Shown here piece after piece: positions 1 through 6,981 of a stretch of 22,136 nt of DNA. The notes under the pieces are model-generated. The model had not been told where the DNA came from. It saw nothing but the letters and a program-made list of their open reading frames with translations, and made no database searches. Position 1 is the first letter of the stretch; each line of letters begins with the position of its first letter. The stretch is taken from the NCBI GenBank assembly GCA_900550135.1, contig URQO01000030.1, positions 1 through 22,136 of the forward strand. The letters run 5' to 3'. The position numbers were made by a program, and so were the translations under genes. Source of the DNA: an uncultured Eubacterium sp. GTDB taxonomy: Bacteria; Bacillota; Clostridia; Lachnospirales; Lachnospiraceae.

Positions 1-717
1 GACATTGGAAGAGCTCCGACAACAATTTCAAGAAGTGTAGCATCAATAAAGGCTTTCTTTGGTTTTTTGTGCGACAAAGGACTTATAGAGGATAATATTG
101 CATTAAATCTTAAATCACCTAAGATAATAAAAAAGGTACCGGAAATTTTAAGTATTAGAGAAGTTGATGCATTACTGAAACAACCATCAAAAAATACACC
201 TAAAGAGCTTAGAGATAAATCAATGTTGGAGTTATTATATGCAACAGGTATGAGGGTAACTGAGTTGATTACTTTAAAACTTGATGATGTAAATATTAAT
301 ATGGAATATGTAGTGTGCCATGATAGAAAGAAGGACAGGAAGATTCCGTTTACTTTAGAAGCTAAAGAGGCTATGGTTGCATATCTTAATAATGCAAGAG
401 AAAGTCTGCTTGGCGCAAACAAAACAAGTAATGTATTGTATCCAAACTGTTCCGGAAAAGAAATGAGTAGACAGGGATTTTGGAAACTTATAAAGTCTTA
501 TGGGAAAAAAGCGGGAATCAAAACAGATTTAACTCCTCATACATTACGTCATTCTTTTGCAGCACATCTTGTTGAAAATGGAGCCGATTTAAAGGATGTA
601 CAGGAGATGTTAGGACATTCAGATATTTCTACAACTCAGATTTATATGACTCAGACAAATAGAAGGGTTAGAGAAGTATATGCGCATGTGAAGGATGGAA
701 AGACAAAAATCAGGTAA
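1..717 (+). CDS. xerD: Tyrosine site-specific recombinase, XerD-type (5' end missing)
   Basis: The frame is open from base 1, so the gene begins before the window; 238 codons are visible of the roughly 295 usual for XerD. The visible part starts in the N-terminal core-binding domain (GRAPTTISRSVASIKAFF) and runs through the catalytic domain. Seen catalytic residues, numbered from base 1, are Arg85 (ATGMRVTEL), the HTLRH box, the His of LGHSDIST and the nucleophilic Tyr of TTQIYM. The family resolves chromosome dimers at dif as a XerC/XerD heterotetramer; the close match of LYATGMRVTEL and LGHSDISTTQIY to housekeeping XerD favours this over a phage integrase. The beta-hairpin that normally reads GKGxKER reads HDRKKDR, so which Lys is catalytic is unclear. 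The gene faces aroF tail to tail. The TTG at 67 is an internal Leu codon, not the start. Confidence 0.88.
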   Translation, partial: DIGRAPTTISRSVASIKAFFGFLCDKGLIEDNIALNLKSPKIIKKVPEILSIREVDALLKQPSKNTPKELRDKSMLELLYATGMRVTELITLKLDDVNINMEYVVCHDRKKDRKIPFTLEAKEAMVAYLNNARESLLGANKTSNVLYPNCSGKEMSRQGFWKLIKSYGKKAGIKTDLTPHTLRHSFAAHLVENGADLKDVQEMLGHSDISTTQIYMTQTNRRVREVYAHVKDGKTKIR

Positions 718-780
718 TAAGTGTAATTATTGTCATGTTATTAGTATATTAAACATATTCTTGTTATTATTATAGAAAAT

Positions 781-826
781 AAAAATAAGTCTTTAATGGA
801 TTATTTCCGATTAAAGACTTATTTTT
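781..826. terminator. Bidirectional intrinsic terminator between xerD and aroF
   Basis: A perfect 17-bp inverted repeat (781-797 with 810-826) has a 12-nt loop. The outer arm is AAAAATAAG on one side and CTTATTTTT on the other, so either strand gives a stem ending in a U-run. It lies between two convergent genes and probably ends both transcripts. Confidence 0.9.
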
Positions 827-866
827 AAAAACAGAAAAATCTGTTATACCGTCTTATAAAATAAGT

Positions 867-1895
867 TTATGCCTCTTCAGCAATTGTAAACAATAATCTT
901 TCCGTATCTTCCCAACCAAGACAAGGATCGGTAATAGATTTACCGTAGCAGTGACCATCAACAGGCTGATTGCCACCTTCAATATAGCTTTCAATCATTA
1001 AGCCCTTAACAAAACCTTTTAAGTCATTTGAATGTTTACGGTTGTGCATGATTTCTTTTGCTATTCTAATCTGTTCAATATACTGCTTGTTAGAATTTGA
1101 ATGGTTACAGTCAACAACCAATGCAGGATTGGCAAATCCTTTTTTTATATAAGCATCATATAAATTAACCATATCTTCATAGTGATAGTTTGGTATGCAT
1201 GAACCATATTGATTTACGGCACCACGTAAAATAGCATGAGCCAAATCGTTGCCTTCTGTTTGAACATCCCATCCTCTATATAAAAATGAATGAGGGGACT
1301 GTGCTGCTTCAATTGAGTTTAACATAATTGAAATATCACCACTTGTTGGATTTTTCATTCCAACAGGAATATCTAAACCACTGGATGTTAAACGATGCTG
1401 CTGATTTTCAACAGAACGGGCACCGATTGCTACATAAGATAAAACGTCTGAAAAATACCTTGCATTTTCAGGATAGAGCATCTCATCAGCAATTGGAAAT
1501 TTTGTATCTTCCATAATTTTTAAAAACATTTGACGGATTGTAATAAGCCCCTGTAACAGATCAGGCTTCTTTTCTGGATCAGGCTGATGTAACATACCTT
1601 TGTATCCTTTACCGGTTGTACGAGGTTTGTTTGTGTAAACACGTGGAATAATAAATAACTTATCTTTTACCTGCTCCTGAACTTTTGCAAGTCTGTTTGT
1701 ATAATCTTCCACAGCATCCTGGTTGTCTGCTGAACAAGGCCCAATTATAACGGCAAACTTGTCGCTTGCTCCAGTAAATATATCTCTAATTTCTTTATCG
1801 TTTTTTTGTTTTTGAAGTTCTACACTTTCAGGAACCGGATACATAGTCTTGATTTCCAAAGGTGTAGGCAATTTTCTAAAAAAAGTGCTTCCCAT
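867..1895 (-). CDS. aroF: 3-deoxy-7-phosphoheptulonate (DAHP) synthase, class I (AroF/G/H family)
   Basis: Condenses phosphoenolpyruvate and erythrose 4-phosphate to DAHP, the first cytoplasmic step of the shikimate pathway to aromatic amino acids. The 342-residue protein is full length for the class I alpha type. Seen motifs are IIGPCSADN (metal Cys54), IPRVYTNKPRTTG with Arg85 and Lys90 (PEP binding), GARSVENQQHR, the metal His265 in DCNHSNS, Glu302 in IES and Asp323 in TDPC. The start ATG is preceded by AAGGAGA. It is transcribed alone, divergently from the LtaS-like gene, and ends at the terminator at 781-826. The N-terminal extension, which carries feedback sensitivity in the E. coli isozymes, is present, but which amino acid inhibits it cannot be told from sequence. 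I see no T-box or riboswitch in the roughly 35-nt leader. Confidence 0.95.
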   Translation of the reverse strand: MGSTFFRKLPTPLEIKTMYPVPESVELQKQKNDKEIRDIFTGASDKFAVIIGPCSADNQDAVEDYTNRLAKVQEQVKDKLFIIPRVYTNKPRTTGKGYKGMLHQPDPEKKPDLLQGLITIRQMFLKIMEDTKFPIADEMLYPENARYFSDVLSYVAIGARSVENQQHRLTSSGLDIPVGMKNPTSGDISIMLNSIEAAQSPHSFLYRGWDVQTEGNDLAHAILRGAVNQYGSCIPNYHYEDMVNLYDAYIKKGFANPALVVDCNHSNSNKQYIEQIRIAKEIMHNRKHSNDLKGFVKGLMIESYIEGGNQPVDGHCYGKSITDPCLGWEDTERLLFTIAEEA

Positions 1896-1937
1896 AATAT
1901 TCTCCTTTTGTTTTGTAATGTTTTTATGCTAAAATAA

Positions 1938-1965
1938 AGTATATCATAAATATGATATAATTCAA
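1938..1965 (-). promoter_or_regulatory. Predicted aroF promoter with an inverted repeat between -35 and -10
   Basis: On the minus strand TTGAAT (1960-1965) and TATACT (1938-1943) are 16 bp apart, about 45 bp upstream of the aroF ATG. A 20-bp inverted repeat with 9-bp arms (1940-1948 and 1951-1959, AA centre) fills the spacer, as an operator would. Sequence-only prediction. Confidence 0.5.
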
Positions 1966-1994
1966 CAGTTTAAAGTGTGAAAATATATGCATAC

Positions 1995-2022
1995 TTGAAA
2001 AAAATAATATTTGTTGTATTAT
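1995..2022 (+). promoter_or_regulatory. Predicted promoter of the LtaS-like gene
   Basis: TTGAAA (1995-2000) and TATTAT (2017-2022) are separated by 16 bp, which places the likely transcript start about 40 nt before the ATG at 2068. It diverges from the aroF promoter 30 bp away. Confidence 0.45.
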
Positions 2023-2067
2023 TGTGTAGTGATTATATTTAAGAATGATTTGTATTCTGGAGGAAAT

Positions 2068-4239
2068 ATGATAGATAAAATAAAAAAGAAATTAGAGTTT
2101 ATAAGATTAAAAATAAATAAAATCAAAGAAAGTGAAAAAAGCAAACAAATAAAAAAGAATTATAAAACAATGAGAGCCTTTTTCAAGAAAACATACAACA
2201 AGCACATTATATATATGTATATAATTACTGCTTTATTGATCAATCTGATTATTGAATCCCTTGCAAGAGGTTCATTACTTAAAGGAATATATTTTCTTAT
2301 AGGTTCGCCATATGTATTTCTTTGCAGTTCAATGATAGTGCTGATGACACTTTCCTTTACGTTGCTAATGCAAAGAAGATTTTGGGGACTTACCTTATTT
2401 TCTGCAATTTGGATTATTCTTGGTATTGCAAATGCAGTATTATTATCTAACAGAGTTACACCGCTTACGTCAGTTGATTTTTTAATGGTTGACAGTGCAT
2501 TTGGTGTTTTGGATAAGTATTTTTCTGCATTGCAGGTTGTTTTGGTAGTGATTGCATTAATTATCGTAATTGGACTTTTGGTACTTATGTTCTTTAAGGC
2601 CCCAAAGGTTAATCATAAAATAAAATATGTAAGAAATGTTTTGGGAATAGCGATTATTTGGGCAATTGGTTTAGGGTCCATTTCTCTTGGAATAGGGGCA
2701 AATCTTATTTCTATGAAGTTTGGTGAATTAAGAGTTTCATACTATGATTATGGATTTGTATATTGCTTTACAAATAGTTTGATTAATACAGGAATTAACA
2801 AGCCAAATTCATATTCAAATGATTCAATTAAAAAAATTGTGAAAAAAGATGGAGAAAAGCTTAGTAAGGCAAAGAAAAAGCCAAACATTATTTTCTTGCA
2901 ACTTGAATCATTTTTCGATATGAATAAGTTAAAAGGTGTTAAGTTGTCAAAAAATCCTGTGCCAAACTATGAAAAATTGATAAAGAATTATCCTAGTGGC
3001 TATTTAAATGTTCCAATTGTTGGTGCAGGAACAGTTAATACTGAATTTGAAGTTATGACAGGTATCAACCTTGACTTCTTTGGACCTGGAGAATATCCTT
3101 TCAAGACTGTATTGGTTGATAATACTTGTGAGAGTATATGTTACAACTTAAAAGAGTATGGATATTCTGCTCATGCAATTCATAACAATACTGCAACTTT
3201 TTATGGAAGGAACAATGTATTTGCAAATTTAGGTTATGATACATTTACATCCATTGAAAATATGAATATTGATGAATTTACACCAATGAACTGGGCAAAG
3301 GACAAGTTCCTTACAAAATACATTATGGAAGCGTTGAAATCCACAAAAAATCAGGATTTTATTTATACAATTTCTGTTCAGGGACATGGAAGTTATCCAA
3401 CAGATTATGATGGAAAGTATCCAATAAAAGTGTCTGGTGTTGATGATGAGGATACGAAGAATAAGTATCAGTATTATGCAATGGAAACAAAAGAAATGGA
3501 TAGGTTCATTGGAAAACTTACAAAAACATTAAGCAAGTTTGACGAGGATACAATACTTGTTATGTATGGAGATCATCTTCCAAGTTTTGGATTATCAGGA
3601 GAAGATTTGACCAATGGTGATGTATATCAGACTCAGTACGTTATATGGTCTAATTTTAAAAATGATTACTACAAGAATGAAGATATTGAGGCATACCAAC
3701 TTCAGGCAAAAATTCTCGGTGGACTTAATATGAATTCAGGAGCAATTGAAAAATATACTCAGATTCATAAAAATGATGATAGCAAGTCTTATCAGGATGG
3801 TTTAAAGAATATAGCATATGACTTGCTTTACGGTGACAAATATGCATCAGCCGGTGAAAATCCATATAAACGTACTGACATAAAATTTGGATTAAATGAT
3901 GTACAAGTCAATTCTGTCACACCAATGTATGATGAAGATGGAACGGTTTATGTTTATGGAAAGCACTTTACAAGTTATAGTAAGGTTTATATAAATGACG
4001 AAAAACAGGATACTGAATACATTGATCCGAATACATTATGTATCAAGGATTGCGAGTTGAAATCAGGAGACAAATTGTCTGTATATCAGCAAAATTCTGA
4101 TGATCATGTATTGTCGAAGACAGAATCTTATACATTTAGTGATAGAGAGTTAAAACAAAAAAGTAAAATAAATGTAAAAACTAAGACGACCAAAAAGACG
4201 AAGAAAAACAATAAAAAGTCAGGAAAGAATATCAAATAG
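2068..4239 (+). CDS. LtaS-like polyglycerolphosphate (lipoteichoic acid) synthase family protein
   Basis: Membrane enzyme of the alkaline-phosphatase/sulfatase superfamily. Family members move glycerolphosphate from phosphatidylglycerol onto a growing chain outside the membrane. I start at the ATG with GGAGG 4 nt upstream; an upstream TTG (2011) has no ribosome site. The 723 residues show a basic cytoplasmic N-terminus (1-45), five membrane segments (about 46-65, 74-100, 106-128, 155-176, 190-213) and an extracellular catalytic domain. Expected catalytic and metal residues are visible: Glu280 (QLESFFD), Thr322 (AGTVNTEF), His440 (VQGHG) and Asp502-His503 (YGDHLP). After the catalytic domain comes a roughly 75-residue beta-rich segment resembling an IPT/TIG fold (SVTPMYDEDG...VYVYGKHF...SKVYINDE), then a Lys-rich tail of about 25 residues. 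The extra domain makes it longer than the roughly 650 residues of Staphylococcus LtaS. Substrate could be another lipid-anchored polymer. Confidence 0.88.
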   Translation: MIDKIKKKLEFIRLKINKIKESEKSKQIKKNYKTMRAFFKKTYNKHIIYMYIITALLINLIIESLARGSLLKGIYFLIGSPYVFLCSSMIVLMTLSFTLLMQRRFWGLTLFSAIWIILGIANAVLLSNRVTPLTSVDFLMVDSAFGVLDKYFSALQVVLVVIALIIVIGLLVLMFFKAPKVNHKIKYVRNVLGIAIIWAIGLGSISLGIGANLISMKFGELRVSYYDYGFVYCFTNSLINTGINKPNSYSNDSIKKIVKKDGEKLSKAKKKPNIIFLQLESFFDMNKLKGVKLSKNPVPNYEKLIKNYPSGYLNVPIVGAGTVNTEFEVMTGINLDFFGPGEYPFKTVLVDNTCESICYNLKEYGYSAHAIHNNTATFYGRNNVFANLGYDTFTSIENMNIDEFTPMNWAKDKFLTKYIMEALKSTKNQDFIYTISVQGHGSYPTDYDGKYPIKVSGVDDEDTKNKYQYYAMETKEMDRFIGKLTKTLSKFDEDTILVMYGDHLPSFGLSGEDLTNGDVYQTQYVIWSNFKNDYYKNEDIEAYQLQAKILGGLNMNSGAIEKYTQIHKNDDSKSYQDGLKNIAYDLLYGDKYASAGENPYKRTDIKFGLNDVQVNSVTPMYDEDGTVYVYGKHFTSYSKVYINDEKQDTEYIDPNTLCIKDCELKSGDKLSVYQQNSDDHVLSKTESYTFSDRELKQKSKINVKTKTTKKTKKNNKKSGKNIK

Positions 4240-4306
4240 ACAAACAAATTCAAAATAAGTTGATAAAACAACTTAAAATATTAAAAAATAGCATATAAAT
4301 TTTTTC

Positions 4307-4346
4307 GCTCCATTACAATATATTAAAAGGGTAATGGAGCTTTTTT
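4307..4346 (+). terminator. Terminator-like hairpin that contains the ribosome binding site of the next gene
   Basis: A 10-bp perfect stem (4307-4316 with 4331-4340, GCTCCATTAC/GTAATGGAGC) with a 14-nt loop is followed by six T (4341-4346), and the next base starts the ATG at 4347. It has the form of an intrinsic terminator for the LtaS-like gene. The only Shine-Dalgarno-like sequence for the carboxypeptidase, GGAG (4336-4339, 7 nt before ATG), lies in its 3' arm. Confidence 0.75.
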
Positions 4347-5513
4347 ATGAAAAGAATTATATGTATTATACTTATGATTACGTTGATTTTTAGCCATTGT
4401 GTTTGTGGAACTGAAAATAAAGATGAAAAACAGGACAAAATAAGTGCAAAATCTTATGTATTAATGGAGGCATCGTCAGGTAAGATTATAAAGTCACAAA
4501 ATGAAACCCAAAAATTAAGCCCTGCAAGTATCACGAAAATAATGACACTTATTTTGATATTTGATGAAATACATAGTGGTAAACTTAAATTAAGTGATGT
4601 AGCAACAACCAGTGCTTATGCAAAAAGTATGGGTGGTTCTCAGGTTTTCTTAGAAGAAGGAGAACAACAAACAGTAGAAACTTTGATTAAATGTATAATT
4701 ATTGCGTCAGGAAATGATGCTTCAGTGACTATGGCTGAACATATATCAGGGTCAGAAGAACAGTTTGTAAAGAGAATGAATAAACGTGCTAAAAAACTTA
4801 AAATGAATGACACAAATTTTAAGGATTGTTGCGGTCTTACAGATTCGGATGAACACTATACTTCAGCAAAAGATGTGGCAATAATGTCAAGAGAACTTAT
4901 TACGAAATATCCTGAAATATTTAAATATTCTACAATATGGATGGAGCCTTTTACACATAAAACAGACAAAGGTGAAAAAGAGTTTATGCTGTCAAACACA
5001 AATAAACTTTTGAAAACAAACAAATATGTAAAAGGTTTAAAAACAGGAAGTACATCAAAAGCTAAATATTGCGTATCTACAGTTGCAACAAAAGATAATG
5101 TAACTATGATTGCAGTGATTATGGCGGCACCTGATTATAAGATAAGATTTCAAATGGCAGAACAACTTATAAAATATGGGTTCTCAAACTGTAAAGTTTA
5201 CAAAGATAATGACAATAAAAGAATCTCTATAAATATTTTAAATGGGGAAAAAGAAAAAATTTCTGTAAAAAACGATGGATTTTCCCATGTTGATACAAAT
5301 AATAAAGATTTGTCTAAAATAAGAAAAAAGGTATTTTTTAATAAAAAAAATACTGCTCCTATAGATAAAGGTCAGGTTGTAGGAAATGTAAAATACTATA
5401 TCGGTTCGAAAATGATTGGTGAATCTAAAATCAGGGCAGTTGAAAAAGTTGAAAAAGCAAATTATAGATTTACATTTTTAAAAATGCTTAAAGCATTTGT
5501 GCAACTAACTTAA
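4347..5513 (+). CDS. Serine-type D-alanyl-D-alanine carboxypeptidase (DacF/PBP5-like), first copy
   Basis: A low-molecular-weight penicillin-binding protein that trims the terminal D-Ala from peptidoglycan stem peptides outside the membrane. The 388 residues begin with a signal peptide (basic start, hydrophobic 5-20, small residues near 19-21). The three active-site boxes are present: Ser61-x-x-Lys64 (SITK), Ser121-Gly-Asn123 (SGN) and Lys232-Thr-Gly234 (KTG, in GLKTGSTSKAKYC). Residues from about 275 form the beta-rich PBP5-associated C-terminal domain, and the last 15 residues (FTFLKMLKAFVQLT) look like an amphipathic membrane anchor. A paralogue lies on the other side of scpAB. No separate promoter is evident, and the start abuts the hairpin at 4307-4340, so translation may be restrained by that structure. 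Confidence 0.9.
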   Translation: MKRIICIILMITLIFSHCVCGTENKDEKQDKISAKSYVLMEASSGKIIKSQNETQKLSPASITKIMTLILIFDEIHSGKLKLSDVATTSAYAKSMGGSQVFLEEGEQQTVETLIKCIIIASGNDASVTMAEHISGSEEQFVKRMNKRAKKLKMNDTNFKDCCGLTDSDEHYTSAKDVAIMSRELITKYPEIFKYSTIWMEPFTHKTDKGEKEFMLSNTNKLLKTNKYVKGLKTGSTSKAKYCVSTVATKDNVTMIAVIMAAPDYKIRFQMAEQLIKYGFSNCKVYKDNDNKRISINILNGEKEKISVKNDGFSHVDTNNKDLSKIRKKVFFNKKNTAPIDKGQVVGNVKYYIGSKMIGESKIRAVEKVEKANYRFTFLKMLKAFVQLT

Positions 5514-5525
5514 AAAATATTACTA

Positions 5526-5554
5526 TTGAAAAAAGATTTTATTTTTTGTAAAAT
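5526..5554 (+). promoter_or_regulatory. Predicted promoter of scpAB
   Basis: TTGAAA (5526-5531) and TAAAAT (5549-5554) are 17 bp apart, each matching five of six consensus bases. The expected transcript start, about 5561, gives a leader near 24 nt with GGGAG at 5573-5577. Confidence 0.55.
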
Positions 5555-5584
5555 TAAGAATTGTGTACGAAAGGGAGAAAACAT

Positions 5585-6328
5585 ATGGAATTAGAAGTAA
5601 AGTTGGAAGCATTTGAAGGTCCCCTTGATTTGCTTTTACATTTAATTGAAAAAAATAAAGTCGATATATATGACATACCTATCGTTACAATTACAGAGCA
5701 ATATCTTGATTATGTAAGTAAAATGCCAAAAGACGATTTAGATCTTGCCAGCGAATTTCTGGTTATGGCAGCAACTCTTATAGATATTAAAAGTAAAATG
5801 CTTCTTCCGAAAGAAGTTGACGAAAATGGTGAAGAAATTGATCCAAGAGCTGAATTGGTTGAGAAACTGATAGAATACAAGATGTATAAGTATGCAGCCA
5901 CAGAACTTCGTGACATGCAGCTTTATGCGGGAAAATCATTGTATAAAGAACCCACCATACCAGATGATGTAAGTAAGTATCAGCAACCGGTAGATTTGGA
6001 TGATTTATTAAAAGATGTAGATTTGTCCAAACTTAATGATATTTTTCAAATGGTACTAAAAAGACAGGTTGACAAGATTGATCCTGTTAGAAGTAAATTT
6101 GGAAAAATTGAAATGGAAGAAGTTAGTCTTCCTGATAAGATAGAATATGTATCAACAACAATTAAAAAAAGAAAAAAATGTAGTTTTAAGCAACTTTTGG
6201 AACAATCTAAAAGTAAAGTTGAAGTTATAGTTTCATTTTTAGCAATTTTAGAATTAATAAAAATAGGAGAAATTGAGGTTCATCAGGATAATACATTTGG
6301 TGATATTTATATTGACTCAATAGAATAA
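5585..6328 (+). CDS. scpA: Segregation and condensation protein A (kleisin)
   Basis: Kleisin subunit that bridges the SMC dimer heads and, with ScpB, forms the condensin that organises and segregates the chromosome. The N-terminus (MELEVKLEAFEGPLDLLLHLIEKNKVDI) is the family hallmark, and the C-terminal winged helix is visible at the end (VEVIVSFLAILELIKIGEIEVHQ). At 247 residues it is full length. I place the start at the ATG with GGGAG 7 nt upstream rather than at the TTG at 5561. scpB follows 8 nt downstream, so the two are a translational unit. The pair sits between two D,D-carboxypeptidase genes; in Bacillus subtilis a carboxypeptidase gene (dacB) is also close to scpAB. Confidence 0.96.
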   Translation: MELEVKLEAFEGPLDLLLHLIEKNKVDIYDIPIVTITEQYLDYVSKMPKDDLDLASEFLVMAATLIDIKSKMLLPKEVDENGEEIDPRAELVEKLIEYKMYKYAATELRDMQLYAGKSLYKEPTIPDDVSKYQQPVDLDDLLKDVDLSKLNDIFQMVLKRQVDKIDPVRSKFGKIEMEEVSLPDKIEYVSTTIKKRKKCSFKQLLEQSKSKVEVIVSFLAILELIKIGEIEVHQDNTFGDIYIDSIE

Positions 6329-6336
6329 GAGGTATT

Positions 6337-6903
6337 ATGGAACAAAATTACAAAGCACAAATAGAAGCAATTCTTTTTACAATGGGCGAATCAGTTGAAA
6401 TTAAAAAAATAGCAAATGCTCTTGAACTGACAACTGCACAGGTAAAAAAGATTGTAAAAGAAATACAGAAAGACCTTGAAAGTGAAGATAGAGGCATTAA
6501 AATAATAGAACTAGATGGTGCATATCAGATGTGTACAAAACCTGAAATGTATGAGGCATTAATTAAGGTTGCCAAACAACCAAAACGTCAGGTGCTTACT
6601 GATGTATTAATGGAAACTTTGTCTATTATAGCTTACAAACAACCTATTACAAAGTCAGAGATTGAGAGAATTAGAGGGGTAAAATCTGATTTCGCAGTAA
6701 ACAAATTGGTAGAATATATGCTTGTTGAAGAGGTTGGAAGAATGGATACACCGGGTCGTCCACTTTTGTTTGGAACAACAGAAGAGTTTTTAAGAAGATT
6801 TGGTGTGGAATCATCAGATTCACTTCCAATTGTTACAGCTGATATGATTGAAGAGTTTAAACACGAGGCAGAAGAAGAAGTAACTTTACAATCAAATGAT
6901 TAA
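6337..6903 (+). CDS. scpB: Segregation and condensation protein B
   Basis: The partner of ScpA in the SMC-ScpAB condensin. The 188-residue protein shows the two tandem winged-helix domains of the family: residues about 1-80 (YKAQIEAILFTMGESVEIKKIANAL) and about 90-165, with the signatures TLSIIAYKQPITKSEIERIRGV and GRMDTPGRPLLFGTTEEFLRRFG. It starts 8 nt after scpA; the AGAGG ribosome site overlaps the scpA stop codon. The last 20 residues are acidic. A 13-bp hairpin just past the stop ends the scpAB transcript. Confidence 0.96.
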   Translation: MEQNYKAQIEAILFTMGESVEIKKIANALELTTAQVKKIVKEIQKDLESEDRGIKIIELDGAYQMCTKPEMYEALIKVAKQPKRQVLTDVLMETLSIIAYKQPITKSEIERIRGVKSDFAVNKLVEYMLVEEVGRMDTPGRPLLFGTTEEFLRRFGVESSDSLPIVTADMIEEFKHEAEEEVTLQSND

Positions 6904-6905
6904 TT

Positions 6906-6941
6906 AAAAGACATTGAAGTCAGAGGATTTCAATGTCTTTT
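6906..6941 (+). terminator. Intrinsic terminator after scpB
   Basis: A 13-bp perfect stem (6906-6918 with 6929-6941) has a 10-nt loop; the 3' arm ends in CTTTT. It begins 2 nt after the scpB stop codon. With A-run and T-run flanks it is partly symmetric, but only plus-strand genes border it. Confidence 0.85.
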
Positions 6942-6981
6942 GTATTATTGATAGTAGTAAAACATATAATATAAAGATTTT

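Noticed and set aside
1..40. Adapter remnant at the left end (GGAAGAGC resembles adapter)
   Set aside because: The bases translate in frame to normal XerD sequence (DIGRAPTTISRS), so the short match is chance.
67..717. TTG at 67 as the recombinase start
   Set aside because: The frame is open to base 1 and the upstream residues match the XerD N-terminal domain, so this is an internal Leu codon.
1..717. The recombinase as a sign of a prophage or integrative element
   Set aside because: It resembles housekeeping XerD, and no phage, transposon or attachment-site sequence lies nearby in the window.
2011..2067. Upstream TTG/GTG extensions of several genes (2011, 5561, 8252, 16691, 20146)
   Set aside because: In each case an ATG with a good Shine-Dalgarno sequence and a family-like N-terminus lies just downstream, and the extensions overlap the ribosome site or promoter.
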